Shown one piece after another: positions 44,826 to 56,650 of a stretch of 64,000 bases of DNA. The notes beneath the pieces were generated by a model. The model saw only the letters and a list, made by a program, of their open reading frames with translations. It had not been told where the DNA came from and did not search any database. The translations under genes were made by a program, and so were the position numbers. The stretch is from Ailurus styani (lineage: Eukaryota; Chordata; Mammalia; Carnivora; Ailuridae). The stretch is from contig LNAC01000780.1 in the NCBI GenBank assembly GCA_002007465.1, forward strand, positions 310,001-374,000, written 5' to 3'. Each line of letters starts with the position of its first letter. Within the stretch, counting starts at the first letter, position 1.

Positions 44826-45250
44826 AAGTTGGTTGAATGATGATGCCTCAAAGATATCAGACCCTAATCTCTAGAACCTGTACATCTCACCTTATAGCAA
44901 AGAATGTCTTTACAGATATGATGAAATTAAGGATCTTGGGATGAGGAGATTGTCCTGGATTATCTAGGTGGGTCCTAAATGCCATCACAAGGTTCCTTAC
45001 GAGAGGAAAGCCAAGGGAATTTCATATAGACAGAAGAAGGAATTTCATATAGACATGTGAAAACGGAACCCGGAAAAGGGAAGAACAGATTCTCCCCTAG
45101 AGTTTCCAGAGGGAATAAGACCTACCACACCATGATTCAGCCCAGTGACACTAATTTCAAACTTTTGGCCTCAGGACTATAAGAGAACAAATTTCTCTTG
45201 TTTTAAGCCCCCAAATTTATAGTGGCAGCAGCCTCAGGAAAGTAATACAC
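44826..45250 (+). mobile_element. MLT1-type MaLR LTR
   Basis: Well-ordered MLT1 blocks: GGTTGAATGATGATGCCTC, CAGACCCTAATCTCTAGAACC, GTCTTTACAGATATGATG, GATTCTCCCCTAGAG, TTGTTTTAAGCCCCCAAATT, end CTCAGGAAAGTAATACAC. An internal ATTTCATATAGACA segment is repeated (about 45,018-45,055). Solitary fossil LTR. Confidence 0.85.
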
Positions 45251-45770
45251 TCTCATAGCTCTCTCAGTCAGAGGTCCGTCAGACAGAGGATGGCACAGTA
45301 AGCTAACTCATGAGAAGAGCTAAATAAAGGAGGGTATAGTAGCCCAGGGTTAATGATAATAAGTTTCCTCTACCACTTCTGAGAGGACAAGAGAAGGAAA
45401 CAGCTCCCAGACCTCAAAAAATAGCTGAATAAAGAGAGCTCCCCAAGAGGAACCATGGCCTTCAGTAGGGGGACATGGCAAACTCAAAGTGACCCAGCAG
45501 GGAGAAAGCCAAGAGAATAAATATCCCAACCTCACTCTCTACCTCTGATTCTCCCTCCCTCTGGGTGAACGAACCCAGAAGCCTGGGACAAGGATGTCTT
45601 TTCCTTCATTCCACAGAAGTCAGAGCCCAAAACAAAGTGGAACGAGGCGGTGGATGGAGAGCGGAACAGTAAGAAGATGGGTGACATCCAGAGCTACATC
45701 CAGCTTAGGTAACTACCGGGTTCCCTCGCTCTGCTTTACACACCGTGAACACAACTGCCCCATCTGTCCT
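45251..45770 (+). repeat. Probable ancient repeat, family not named
   Basis: The part at 45,480-45,720 (CTGGGTGAACGAACCCAGAAGCC ... AGAAGATGGGTGACATCCAG) recalls a recurrent mammalian sequence. The rest is unassigned. Confidence 0.3.
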
Positions 45771-45774
45771 GGCA

Positions 45775-45849
45775 TGGCATCAAGCACCCCTGGGATCAGG
45801 ATCTGAGCTAAAATGCAGGCACTTAATGGACCGAGCCACCCAGGTGCCC
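45775..45849 (-). mobile_element. CanSINE head fragment, inverted
   Basis: Only the 5' half of an old CanSINE survives in reverse: GATCTGAGCTAAAATGC, CACTTAATGGACCGAGCC, ACCCAGGTGCCC. Confidence 0.75.
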
Positions 45850-45854
45850 GCCAC

Positions 45855-46205
45855 TTCCTCTTCCTAAGCCACCATCCCCACATCTACTGAATTTTTGTCA
45901 TCCTTCAAAGACCATCTTATAGACTGCCTCTTCCACAACGTCTGTCTGGATCACCTCATCAAAAATGGTCCCTCCCTTCTTGGCATTCTTTCAGCTCTTG
46001 TTTTTAGTGCCCTGTAGCAGTGACATTTTATTGTTATGGTCTGTTGACATGTATACATAATGTCATAATTCAGCTTGAAGACCATGATTTCCTCGAGAGC
46101 TACCTCTCAGTCTCATAAAACAATGTATCCTAAACAGGACTTAGCCAGCGACTTTTACAAATAAGTGCACAAAAAACATTACTGAATAAATTAATTAATT
46201 ATAAA
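45855..46205 (+). mobile_element. Possible L2 fragment
   Basis: CCTTCAAAGACCATCTTATAG, CCTCTTCCACAACGTCTGTC and a terminal ACATTACTGAATAAATTAATTAATT resemble the L2 3' end. Diverged. Confidence 0.5.
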
Positions 46206-46344
46206 GTTTTTGTGAATTAGCATATTTCATGGTCACTTAATCCTAGTCTTTCTGCATTTTTACTATTGAAAGCTGGAAGAATCTTCTGCGAATGTCATTT
46301 CTTATCTCTTTCCATAACAGTTTCTTTAATAAAAGTCACATGAG

Positions 46345-46551
46345 GGGCGCCTGGGTGGCTCAGTGGGTTAAAGCCTCTGCTTTCGGCTCAGGTCATGATC
46401 TCAGGGTCCTGGGATCGAGGCCTGCATCGGGCTCCCGGGTTCCCTGCTCATCGGGGAGCCTGCTTCCCCCTCTCTCTCTCTGCCTGCCTCTCTGCCTCTT
46501 TGTGATCTCTCGCCCTCTGTGAAATAAATAAATAAAATCTTTAAAAAAAAA
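46345..46551 (+). mobile_element. Young CanSINE, mustelid-type
   Basis: GGGCGCCTGGGTGGCTCAG head with GGTTAAAGCCTCTGC and a pure A tail. It contains a short local duplication (GGGCTCCCGGGTTCCC near 46,428). Target duplication AAAAGTCA(C/T)ATGAG at 46,331-46,344 and 46,552-46,565. Confidence 0.96.
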
Positions 46552-46565
46552 AAAAGTCATATGAG

Positions 46566-47299
46566 AAAAGAGTTTTGAATGAAGTTTAGGTTCTCGCTCT
46601 TGACCTATGTAGTTATTAATCAATAACAGAACTGCATATTTTACCATGAAGCATCATTAAGAAGAATTTACACCAAGGATGGTGGGGGGTAGAGCTAGGG
46701 GTAGCAGCAGATCTTTAGGAATTTCTCTGGCATTTTTGAGGTTTGTCTTGAGGTATGAGTTTAGCAGTTTTTGGCATTCCTCAGAACTCAAAGTAAGTTA
46801 AAATTGCATTTTAATATAATTGCTTTTATGTAAAAGGGGAAAAACAGAAAGAAAATTGCCATCAGAATTCAAGAGTGACATATATACTAACCAAGGGCGA
46901 TGACATTTTAATAAAAGTCATGTTAGATGAACAAATAACATATGTGAGAAGCCTAAAATGACATCTTCTGCTACCAAGTTATATACCTCTAAGCATCAGA
47001 ATAAACATTTAAAACAATCCTTATTCCGCAATTACCACACATATTTAGTATCACTTCTGAGAGAGTTTATGAAGTTTACTGTCCCATTTCACTATAGTAT
47101 CACCTAAAAAAAGAACACAGAGCTGAGTGTATCTCCCCAGGGACTATTATAAAGGATGGTACAAATACCTACCATATTGATTTTATTGCTGTCAGAAACA
47201 AACACATACTTTCATACGTAAAAGCTATGTAGTTCAGTAACTATATTTTGCAAATGACTGCAGCACCATAAGACATCCCAGAAAAACTCATATGTGGAT
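46566..47299. other. Unique sequence
   Basis: No feature recognised. Confidence 0.4.
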
Positions 47300-47640
47300 G
47301 CCTTTTGAAATGTTTAAGCTCTTTAATATTTGAATTGCTTATAAATGTTTATCTGTGTTATGTTTTTCTTCCAAAACCTACCAAGCTTACATCGTTGTAA
47401 TGCATAAGTCAATATTTGCATATGGATGCGGGTAAACACAGCTTTGCAGTAGATTCATTTAGATGCAATGGGCAGAATAAATATATATTTTCTAAAGGAA
47501 TAGATCCTCTTGGCTATTCACTTAGGGCTCAAAAGCAAATGAATGTTCAATGTTTCATAGCTATTTAAACCAGTGGGAACTTAATAGCTAAATTCCTAAA
47601 GAAGAATAAAGAGTATTTGAAAATGAAGAATCCTGTGCAT
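47300..47640. other. Repeat-free block with octamer-like and forkhead-like motifs
   Basis: ATTTGCATA (47,414-47,422) and GTAAACAC (47,432-47,439) lie 10 bases apart in a repeat-free AT-rich stretch. This resembles known enhancer grammar but is inference only. Confidence 0.3.
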
Positions 47641-48469
47641 TACTCAGAACAGAAGCAGCTTCCTATTCCTTGACCATGGAAGTACCACACATTCTGCTTT
47701 GGAAGGTCTTGTATGGGCACTATTACAGAGCTAGGACCTTCATGATCTGTGGCCATGGCGTCCTAAAGTTACCTTAATAGGACAGTTTTGATATGGGGTA
47801 GTACTAAGTTAATTCATCAAGTTAACTGCACAGAAGAGCATAAAGAGACACCCCAAACTCATGTCAAGGAAAATTTTTGCCTCAGATTTATATAAATTAT
47901 ATAACCCCTTCCCCCCTTTTACGTTGGTTGTGGAACAAATGCAACCTCCATATGTCGAAATCTCCTGGATTTCTAAAATGAAGGCTTCCATCATCCTTTT
48001 GAAGATTCAAAATTGCTCAACATTTAAATACCAAGATACAAGCTCAGTTACTATGCCCAGGAATGATGTAAGAGACTAATAGAGATGCACTATAACAATT
48101 AACTTGACAAAGGGATGAGCCAAAGGAACACTTATGTCTGAGACTCAAGCTCTGGCATCTTAAGACAATGTCAAATTTCCAGCAGCAAAGAAGATAGAGA
48201 TTTCCAAGGTCTCCTGCTTGCCCCCATAATTTTCTCCATTTTGTGTTAATATTAAATGTTAGGACAGGTTAAATGGCACTGGAAATAAATGTCGAATCAG
48301 AAGTAAATTCCACACTCAGGAGCTCCTCCACCTACTAGTAGAAACAATACATGAGGATTAAGAGTTACAAACGTTGCTCAGTGGAGCGATGCAATTCCAG
48401 GTGAGTGATCAGGCAAGGAAAAGACAATGAAGTTGGGGCAGGGAATATGAGTAGTATTTGGGGTATTTG
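47641..48469. other. Unique sequence
   Basis: No feature recognised. Overlapping short frames at 47,809-48,079 on both strands are not supported as genes. Confidence 0.4.
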
Positions 48470-48800
48470 GGCTTGCCATCTGCAAGCTGGAGAATCAGAA
48501 AGGTTGTTGATATAATTTAGCCCAAATCCAAGTTCAAAGACCTGAGAACCAGGAGCCCGAATGTGCAAAGGTAGGAGAGGACAGGCGTCCCACTCAAGAA
48601 CTAAAAAAGAGGATTTGTGCTTCGTTTGTTTTTTATTCTATTCAGGCCCCAAAGAACTGGCTGATGCCCATCCACATTGATAAGGGTAAATATTCTTTAC
48701 CCAGTCTACTGATACAAAAGCTAATCTTTTCTGGAAACTCCCTCACAGACAGACCCAGAAAGGTTTTAGCAGCTATCTGGGAATCTCTTAGCCCAGTCAA
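48470..48800 (-). mobile_element. Ancient LTR-like element, inverted
   Basis: CCATCTGCAAGCTGGAGAATC, GACCTGAGAACCAGGAGC, TCTATTCAGGCCCCAAAG and CTCACAGACAGACCCAGAAAGG match, in order, the reverse of a recurrent MaLR/ERVL-like LTR. The remaining left part is unclear. Confidence 0.5.
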
Positions 48801-48849
48801 GATGACACATAAAATTAACGATCAAAAACATCAAGAGTGAATGCTAATG

Positions 48850-49046
48850 TTAACTACAGACTTTGAGTGATAATGGTGCATCGATGTAGGTTGAACAATT
48901 GCAATATATGTATCATTCTGCTGTACAGTGGTTACAGTGGGTGGCTGGCTGTGCACATGAACACGTAGGGGTACATGGAAATTCTTTATACTTTCTGCTC
49001 AATTTGGTTGTGAGCTTAAAACTGCTTTAAAACCTACTTAAAGGGA
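48850..49046 (+). mobile_element. Old L1 3' UTR fragment
   Basis: CTTTGAGTGATAATGGTGC, ATGTAGGTTGAACAATTGC, GGGTACATGGAAATTC, TTGGTTGTGAGCTTAAAACTGC and an A-rich end fit an old mammalian L1 3' UTR. Confidence 0.75.
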
Positions 49047-49784
49047 AAAAATATATAGAGACAGCCTACTTATAGTCAGAATTTATTCCGAAGCAGCAAT
49101 GATCCATAGATTTCAAGAAACAAAGGAATGATGTAACTCCACCTCCAAAGGTTAATCTGTGGTAATGCGCAATAAGTATGGGAGGGTGGGGAGGGGAAGG
49201 AAGCAGAATCCCCTGTGATTGCTCCCCAGGTGGTCTACGGAGAAGATAGCAAGGGGTTTGACAAGGCCATAGGCTCAGGAATGGAAGGAAGGGAAGAGCA
49301 ATCAGTGATGTCACAGTGATGGGACCCACATGGCTTGGCATTTAGTCAGATGCCACCATTTGTTAGATGCCATTTGTAGATGAGAATGAGAGGAAAAGTA
49401 AAATGTGGCCCAAAGTCCTAGGGGACCAGAAGAATAATGATGCTGTTAAAGGAAGTGTGGAACATGGGAGGAAATAAAAGGAAGAAGGGTCTAGGATAGC
49501 TCTACAATTCAGTTAGCACACATCCCGCAAAGGACCTCTAGAGTATAATTCTAAATTGTTTCATCTAAATCACATTCCCGCAGTATGCAGACGAGTTTTG
49601 CAGATGTTTTGAATGACTGCCTAATAAGCAACCAATCTCCTCACTTGCTCTGTAGCTAGGATCCCTGAAAACCACAAGGGATGTTCTAAAGTAACCAGCT
49701 CTTCTGCCTTGGAGGGAGAAAATTGGTTAAATCAACCATACACAGTTCACCTAAGAAGATGTGTTCAGGGAGACAGCTGTGCTG
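49047..49784. other. Unique sequence
   Basis: No feature recognised. Confidence 0.4.
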
Positions 49785-49995
49785 TCAGGGAAAGGGATTT
49801 GGACTTTAAATCAAGGGACCTGGGTTTTGTGTGGCATTTCTGCCACTTAATGAACTTGAACCTGAAATAAGTTATTCTCCTCTCTTATCTTCACTGTCTT
49901 CTTATTTAAAGTGTGAATAATAATACATACCACCTAGGATTGTAATGAGAATAAATGGGGTCATTCATGTGAAGGGGTTTTGTAAAGAGCTATGC
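49785..49995 (+). mobile_element. MIR
   Basis: Plus-strand MIR order: GGGACCTGGGTTTTG, TTCTGCCACTTAATGAACTTG, AAAGTGTGAATAATAATAC, TAGGATTGTAATGAGAATAAATG. A good ancient MIR match. Confidence 0.8.
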
Positions 49996-50690
49996 AGAAG
50001 TGAAGGGTGTAAAGTTCTTTCTATTCAGCAGAGGGAGAATCCCATACTTGACTGTAAATCCTGGATAGAAAAGACAAGGCTTGTACTCACCAAAGTAATC
50101 TCAAGTTATTGAATTCACTGTGCAGGTATAAAAAGCAGTGTCAGGGCCTTGCTTTGGACACAGAATAACAAAAGATACTCTTTCTGACCAAGTCAAAACA
50201 GCCAAGGATCATAGGAGGCCCTAATATATGTACACTCCTCTTAGGAATCCTGAAGTATTTGTGATAAGCCCAAGGACACTCAGGTACTTAGGAGCTGAAG
50301 AAACTGTAAAAAGAGCATGTGGGAATTTGGGGCCATCCCAATTACACCCAGAAGCCAACACTGCAGCCAGGATGCCTGGGAACCTTCCATGGTTCTGTCT
50401 CAAGCAAGGAGAGTTGTAAACAGAGTTTACCACCTGAAAATCCTGTTCTTGGCCAGCAAAGTCATTTTCCAGCCACTGAAAGAGTAAACCAAGGTAGGTA
50501 TAGTCATGGGGAGCAAATAAATAGTGGCCATGGATCAGGACTGCCCTTACCCCATGCATAGAGTCCCACCCTCTGCTCAGAGCTGGTTTTCCCAGGACCC
50601 ATACCACAGACTCTCACCTGGGTCCTCCTGTCTCTCTTTGTCCTGTTGGATCATCTACACATGTAGATTTCAGCACCATCTCCCAAGACT
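49996..50690. other. Unique or unassigned sequence with unrecognised ORF
   Basis: A 128-codon frame on the minus strand (50,221-50,607) and two shorter overlapping plus-strand frames show no recognisable domain. Overlap on both strands suggests low stop-codon density rather than a gene. Confidence 0.35.
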
Positions 50691-50694
50691 ATCC

Positions 50695-50965
50695 AGTTTA
50701 GTTAGCACTGATGCACAGCGAATGGCCCCAAAACTTAATGGCTGAAAACAACATGGGCTTATTAGTTCTCATAAGTCTATTGATCAGGGAGCAGTTCTGC
50801 TGATCTGGGCTGGGCTTCGATGATCTCATTTGGGGGTCACTGCTGCATTGGGATTTAGCTGCTGGGTTGCTGGGGCCTGGCTGGTCTAGGATAGTCTTGA
50901 CGAGGACGTCTTGGCCCTCCTATGTGTTTCACATCCCTCTAGCAGGTTAGCCTGGGAATTGCCTT
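50695..50965. mobile_element. Ancient ERVL/MaLR-like LTR fragment
   Basis: CCCCAAAACTTAATGGCTG, AAACAACATGGGCTTATTAG, CTGCTGATCTGGGCTGGGC and GGCCTGGCTGGTCTAGGATAG follow an MLT-type LTR order. Orientation not fixed. Confidence 0.5.
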
Positions 50966-51017
50966 ATGATAGTGACATGATCCAGAAAAGAAAGAAGAAA
51001 ATTACATGTATTTTTTT

Positions 51018-51224
51018 CTTTCTTTTTTTTTCTTTTAAAGATTTTATTTATTTATTTGACAGAGAAAGAGAGATCACAAGTAGGCAGAGAGGCAGGTAGA
51101 GAGAGAGGAGGAAGCAGGCTCTCTGCTGAGTAGAGAGCCCGATGTGGGCCTTGATCCCAGGACCCCGAGATCATGACCTGAGCCGAAGGCAGAGGCTTTA
51201 ACGCACTGAGCCACCCAAGCGCCC
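51018..51224 (-). mobile_element. CanSINE, inverted
   Basis: Head CCACCCAAGCGCCC ends at 51,224. Target duplication TACATGTATTTTTT at 51,003-51,016 and 51,225-51,238. Near the young subfamily. Confidence 0.95.
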
Positions 51225-51474
51225 TACATGTATTTTTTCAAGCTTCAGTTTGTGCCAAGTTTACCAATCTCTGGTGTTGGCTTACATGCACTGCTCTTGG
51301 AGGCAAGTCCTGACTTCCTTTCTCCTCCAGCGCAGGCCTTACCATGGCACTTAATTTTTATTTAGAAAATGAGGACAATAATTCACATACTTTTTTATAA
51401 CTTGTTTTTATCATTTATCAATATGTGATAAATGTGTTTGCTATTATAAAATATTTATTCCTCTACAGCTGGGA

Positions 51475-51800
51475 TAAAATCCTGCCTGCTGTATGTTTTT
51501 GTATAGTTTGCAAGCTAAGGGTGGTTTTTACATTTTAAGATGGTAAGGGGGGATGAAAAGAAGAATATTATTTGTGACACAAGTAAGTTGTATGAAGCTC
51601 AAACTTCAGGGCCCAGAATTAAAGTTTTATTGGAATAGAGCCATGCTCATTCACTTATGTATTATGCATGGCCACTTTCCCACTACAAAAGCAAAATCAA
51701 ATTGTTGCGATAGAGACCATATAGCCCCCAAAGCCTAAAATATTTACTGCACCTGACTCTTTACAGAAAACGTTTGACAATTCCTGTTCTGTAGAATGAC
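51475..51800 (-). mobile_element. Non-autonomous hAT DNA transposon relic
   Basis: Reverse of a mammalian hAT element: GTATAGTTTGCAAGCTAAGGG, AAAGTTTTATTGGAATAGAGCC, AGACCATATAGCCCCCAAAGCC, TTTACAGAAAACGTTTGAC. The TIR-like end AATTCCTGTTCTG is degraded relative to a CAGGGGTCGGCAAAC terminus. Confidence 0.65.
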
Positions 51801-51814
51801 TTCCAAACTCTGAG

Positions 51815-52015
51815 CAGTGATTTTTTTTGTGGCTATACTGTCAAGATCTAAGGTATAAATGATGAGTATGAAAGTTGTGCTCAATTTTTAGTATCACAGA
51901 TAATAACTTTGAAAAAAATATTGGTTATTTTTCTAAATTATTCCTTAGATCAATTCTTAGAAATAGAATTATTGAGGCAAAAGATAGGCACATTTTTCAG
52001 GCTTTGATACCTCCT
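51815..52015 (-). mobile_element. Ancient L1-related scrap, inverted
   Basis: ATTCTTAGAAATAGAATTATTGAGGC and ACCTCCTGCCAATTTG resemble the old L1M-type sequence also seen near 37,380. Weak. Confidence 0.35.
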
Positions 52016-52878
52016 GCCAATTTGTCATATCTCTAAGATAGATAAAATATCATTTAAAATATAATTTTATTCCCAGTTTTTAAGTTATTTTTATTAGAAA
52101 TGGATGTAGAACTTGCTCAAAGAACATTTTGATCTCTAATTGAGATAATAATTTGACTTCTCCTTTTCCCTTAATAAGGTAATCAATTTTGTGAATGTTC
52201 CCTTACTCATACTGGCAGTTGAGAGATTATGACCAACCTCTTAGGTAAATGAAATTCAAGAAGGATATCAGATCCTGTTATACCTCATAATGTATGTATA
52301 AAAAATTATGACTTTCTCATTTTTTAAAAAAGCATAATATCAAAAGAACTAATTATTTTTCTGTGATAATTAACCACACTTATGGGAAAACTCTTTCTTG
52401 ATATTGTCGAACTCTCCACCTATTGATGTCTGGTAGCAAGAGATTTCTCTACCTGTTGCCCAAGTTCCAACTGTTTTATTTTATTTTATTTTATTTATCT
52501 CTTATACCCTGTTCCACCTATTATCTTCCTACTATTTCCATTCCAAGACCCTTTATTTTTTCTACAATATTCTATAGGATATCTATAGGTATTTTCTTAC
52601 CAGGTCTAGCTATGCAGATATGATCTGAATCTAGTTCTCTCTTTGCTCCCAAATAAAAAAAAAGGCAGACCTCTTTTTTAGTCATTTATTGGAGGAATGA
52701 ACCTTTATTATAATCCAAAACAGAAAAAAATACGTCAGAGTTAATGACCACGAAAAGAAGCCCAAAATCAAAATCTGGTGGGATCATATAAAAATGCCAA
52801 GTCTAAAAGGCAGCCTCAAAATCACAAATGGGATCATGAGGCAAGATTCAGAAGCCAGACAGAAAATGATAAGAATAG
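52016..52878. other. Unique AT-rich sequence
   Basis: Contains a short (TTTTA)n run at 52,474-52,497. No gene supported. Confidence 0.4.
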
Positions 52879-52891
52879 AAGGCAGTCAGAA

Positions 52892-53075
52892 GGGGTGCCT
52901 GGGTGGCTCAGTAGATTAAGCCTCTGCCTTCGGCTCAGGTCATGGTCTCAGGGTCCTGGGATTGAGCCCCGCATCAGGCTCTCTGCTCAGCAGGGAGCCT
53001 GCTTCTCCTTCTCTCTCTACCTGCCTCTATACCTACTTGTGAACTCTCTCTGTCAAATAATTAAATTTCTTAAAA
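52892..53075 (+). mobile_element. CanSINE
   Basis: GGGGTGCCTGGGTGGCTCAG head. 13 bp target duplication AAGGCAGTCAGAA at 52,879-52,891 and 53,076-53,088. The tail is short. Confidence 0.95.
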
Positions 53076-53088
53076 AAGGCAGTCAGAA

Positions 53089-53708
53089 ACATATTCCAGG
53101 TCAATTTCTGTTACCATCTTTAAAGTGAATATGACTTACGTTTTTGGATAATAAGAGTGTCAGACTATTTTAAACATAAAGACAGACTGTAAATTGGAGT
53201 AATTAATAAAGTAGCTATCATTTTGTTATGGATTCAAATTTATTTTAAGACAATTTTTTGCAGAAAATTCTTTTTCTACCTTCTCTTGACCCATGTGGAA
53301 ATTATATGTTTGCTGTACTTATGTATTTAAAAGGTTGAAAAGGCAAATACTACCTTTGAGTACACTCAACTACAGGTTAAATACACATATTAGAACCAAT
53401 TATTATAAGTCATTATGATGCGATCATTCTGTTTAATAACCTGAAGCATACAATGCCTCTAAAGTCTCAGTTTCCTTTAAGGATCAAGCCTAAATATATA
53501 ATAACTAGCTCATAGGCTTGCTGAGAAGCTAAAATGAAAGGTTGTCCTCTTTAACAGAGTATCTCTTTAAAAGAGTGCTGTAAATAAAGTGATATAAAAG
53601 AGAGAGAACCAAAAAACAAGCCAGGCCAGATAAGATGATGATGCACTGAAGGACACAAAGGACACATCAAAGCCAGTTTCCCTTTCTCCCCTCCCCTTCC
53701 CTCCACTC
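53089..53708. other. Unique AT-rich sequence
   Basis: No feature recognised before the microsatellite at 53,709. Confidence 0.4.
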
Positions 53709-53716
53709 CCTCTCTC

Positions 53717-53767
<51 letters not shown>
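53709..53767 (+). repeat. (CT)n(AC)n compound microsatellite
   Basis: CT tract with two CCC interruptions changing to AC at 53,754. The minus-strand frame over it is an Arg/Glu repeat artefact. Confidence 0.97.
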
Positions 53768-54066
53768 ATAATAATGGAACATAACTTAGGAGTGATAAAG
53801 GTGATTATTTCAATGAAAGTCTTCAAATTATACCCCTGCCCCATCCCAGACCTGATTAAAATGGGCTAAACGATTTCAAATATAAGAGAAACACTTATGT
53901 GTGATGAAAATAAGACAAGAATGTCTGCTTTCATCACTTCTATGAGACAGTGTACTAGAGGTTCTAGCTAGGTCAAGTAGGTAAGAAAAAGAAAGAAAAG
54001 GAAAGGAAGAAGTAGACCTCTCTGCACAGCATATCATTGGATTGGATACACAAAAAATCCTAAGAA

Positions 54067-54281
54067 GGGCAACTGGGTGGCTCAGTCGGTTGAGCCTCTG
54101 ACTCTTGATTTTGGCTCAGGTCATAATCTCAGGGTCATGAGATGGAGCCCCACATCAGGTTCTGCGTTCAGTGCAGTCTGCTTGAGTTTCTCTCTGCCTC
54201 TCCCTCTGCTCCCCCCCTGCTTGTGCTCTCTAACTGCCTCTAAAATAATAAATAAATAAAATCTTTAAAAGAGAGAGAAAG
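54067..54281 (+). mobile_element. Old CanSINE inside the L1 relic
   Basis: GGGCAACTGGGTGGCTCAG head, GACTCTTGATTTTGGC form (old carnivoran subfamily), (AAAT)n tail. Degraded target duplication AAAATCCTAAGAA / AAAATCATAAGGA. Confidence 0.92.
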
Positions 54282-55159
54282 AAAATCATAAGGAACACAC
54301 TAAAAAACTATTTAGAATTAATAATTTAGAATTAATAGTTGCAGGATACAAGTCAACATAGAAATATCAATCATGTTTTTGCTTATTTACAAATTAATCT
54401 GAAAATGAAACTAAGGAAACAATTCCATTCGCAATAGCATCAAAAAGAATAAAATACTTGGGAATAAACTGAACAAAAGAAGCTCACAACTTATACTCTG
54501 AAGACTACAAAATATGGTTGATATTAAATAAGATCTAAGTAAATGGAAAAAATCACATGTTCATGGATCAGAAGACCTAACACTGTTAACACGGCAATAC
54601 TCCCAAAACTGATCTACAAAGTCCATGCAATCCCTATCAGAATCCTAAATGACTTCTTTGTAGAAATTGACAGATCGATTCTAAAATATGTATGGAATCG
54701 AAGGAACCCAGAAGAGCCAAATAATCTTGGGGGGGGGAGGAGTAGGTGGATTCATACTTCCTAATTTCCAAACTAGTATAAAAGAATGGTAGTCAAGACA
54801 TTGTGGTAATGGGATAAAGATAGACATATAAATGAAAGGAATAGAATTGTGAGTCAAGAAATTAACTCATACATCTACAACCAACTGATTTTCAACAAGA
54901 ATGTCAAAAGCATAGGGAAAGAATAGTCTTTTCAACAAATAATAGTGGGAAAATGGATATTCAAATACAAAAAAAAATGAGGTTGAACTCTTAGTTCATA
55001 CCCTATGCAAAAATTAACTCAAAATGAATCAAAGACCTACATGTAAGAGATTAAACTTAAAACTCTTAGAAGAGAACACAAAGGGAAATCTTCATAATCT
55101 TGGATTTGGTATTGGGTTCTCAGATATAACATCCAAAGCATGAGCAAGAAAAGAAAACA

Positions 55160-55357
55160 GGGCGCCTGGGTGGCTCAGTGGGTTAAATCCTCTGCTTTCG
55201 GCTCAGGTCATGATCTCAGCATCCTGGGATCGAGGCCCGCATGGGGCTCTCTGCTCAGCGGGGAGCTTCCTCCTCTCCCTGTCTCTCGGCCTGCCTCTCT
55301 GCGTACTTGTAATCTCTCTCTCTGTGTCAAATGAATAAATAAAATCTTAAAAAAGAA
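55160..55357 (+). mobile_element. Young CanSINE inside the L1 relic
   Basis: GGGCGCCTGGGTGGCTCAG head, GGTTAAATCCTCTGC. A-rich 14 bp target duplication AAGAAAAGAAAACA at about 55,147-55,159 and 55,358-55,371. Confidence 0.95.
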
Positions 55358-55889
55358 AAGAAAAGAAAACATATAAAATATACCTGATAAAAATTAAAAA
55401 GTGTTAGACTTCAAGGACACCATCAAGAAGGTGAAAACCCACAGAAAAAGAAAACATTTGTAAATCACATATCTGATAAGGTCCTTATATCTAGAATACT
55501 TAAAAAACTCTAACAACTCAATGATAAAGACAGATAACCCAGTTAAAGAATGGGCTAAGGATCAGAATAGACATTTTTCCAAGATGTACAGATGGCCTAC
55601 AAGCACATGAAAAGCTGTTCACATCACCCTATCATCAATCATCAAGAAAATATTAATCAAAACCACAATGAAATACTACTTTATATCCACTGGGATGTGT
55701 AGAATCAAAATATATAATGAGCATTTGTGAGGATACAGAGAAATGTAACCCTCATATATTGCTAGCGGGAATGTAAAATAACGAAACCACTTTGGAAAAC
55801 AGTCTAGCAGTTCCTCAGACATAGAATTATCATATGACCCAGAAATTTTGTCTATAGATATTTAGTTAATAGAAATGAGAATAGATGTA

Positions 55890-56349
55890 CAGTAGTCTCC
55901 TCTTATGTACTGGAGATACATTCCAAGACCCCCAGGGGACACCTGATAGTACGGAACAATATATGTACTACATTTTTCCTTCACATACATACCCATGATG
56001 AAGTTTAATGTATAAATAAGGTACAGCAGGAGAGTAACAATAACTAATGATGAAATAGGACAATTTTAACAATTTCTAAACATACTTAATAACATGTGAA
56101 TGTGGTCTGTCTTTCAAAATATCTTATTGAACTGCACTCATTCTTCTTCTCATGGTGAATGTGAGATGATAAAATGCCCATGTGATGAGAGCAAGTGAGG
56201 TGAATGTCGTAAGTATTGGGATGTAGCATTAGGCTATTACTGACCCTCTGATGATATTTCAGGAGGAGGATTATCTGCTACCCGATGGTGGTTGACTACA
56301 GGTGACTAAAATGACAGAAAGCAAAATAATGGAGAAGAAGGGACGACTG
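55890..56349. mobile_element. Tigger-like (Tc1/mariner) non-autonomous DNA transposon
   Basis: 460 bp with inverted ends CAGTAGTCTCCTCTTAT... and ...GAGAAGAAGGGACGACTG, each bordered by TA (55,888-55,889 and 56,350-56,351), the Tc1/mariner target duplication. It sits inside L1 ORF2 sequence whose two sides rejoin cleanly (AGATGTA|CCCACAAAAACTTG). No transposase frame. Confidence 0.88.
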
Positions 56350-56650
56350 TACCCACAAAAACTTGTACCTAAAAATGTATAGCAGTATTATTCATAATAG
56401 CCCAAAGGTGGAAACAACCCAAATATCTACTACCAACACATGAAAGGAGAAACAAGGCGTGATGTACCCCTACGATGGACTACCATCCAGCCATAAGTAG
56501 GAAGGAAATACTCATGCAGGCAACAACTTCAATGAACCTTGAAAATGTGATGCCAAAGAAGACAGTCACAAAAGTCCACATATCATAGGACTCCATCCAC
56601 ATGAAAATCCAGTACAAGGAAATCTACAGAGAAAGAAAGTTGGAAAAAAT

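Larger units (their letters stand above)
53870..56650 (+). mobile_element. L1 ORF2 relic with three later insertions
   Basis: L1 ORF2 C-terminal half in order: RT region, then a frame at 54,543-54,764 reading ILPKLIYKVHAIPIRI, then 55,372-55,888 and 56,352-56,650 towards the 3' end. Frameshifts and stops throughout. It is interrupted by CanSINEs at 54,067 and 55,160 and a Tigger-like element at 55,890. Not capable of retrotransposition. Confidence 0.9.
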
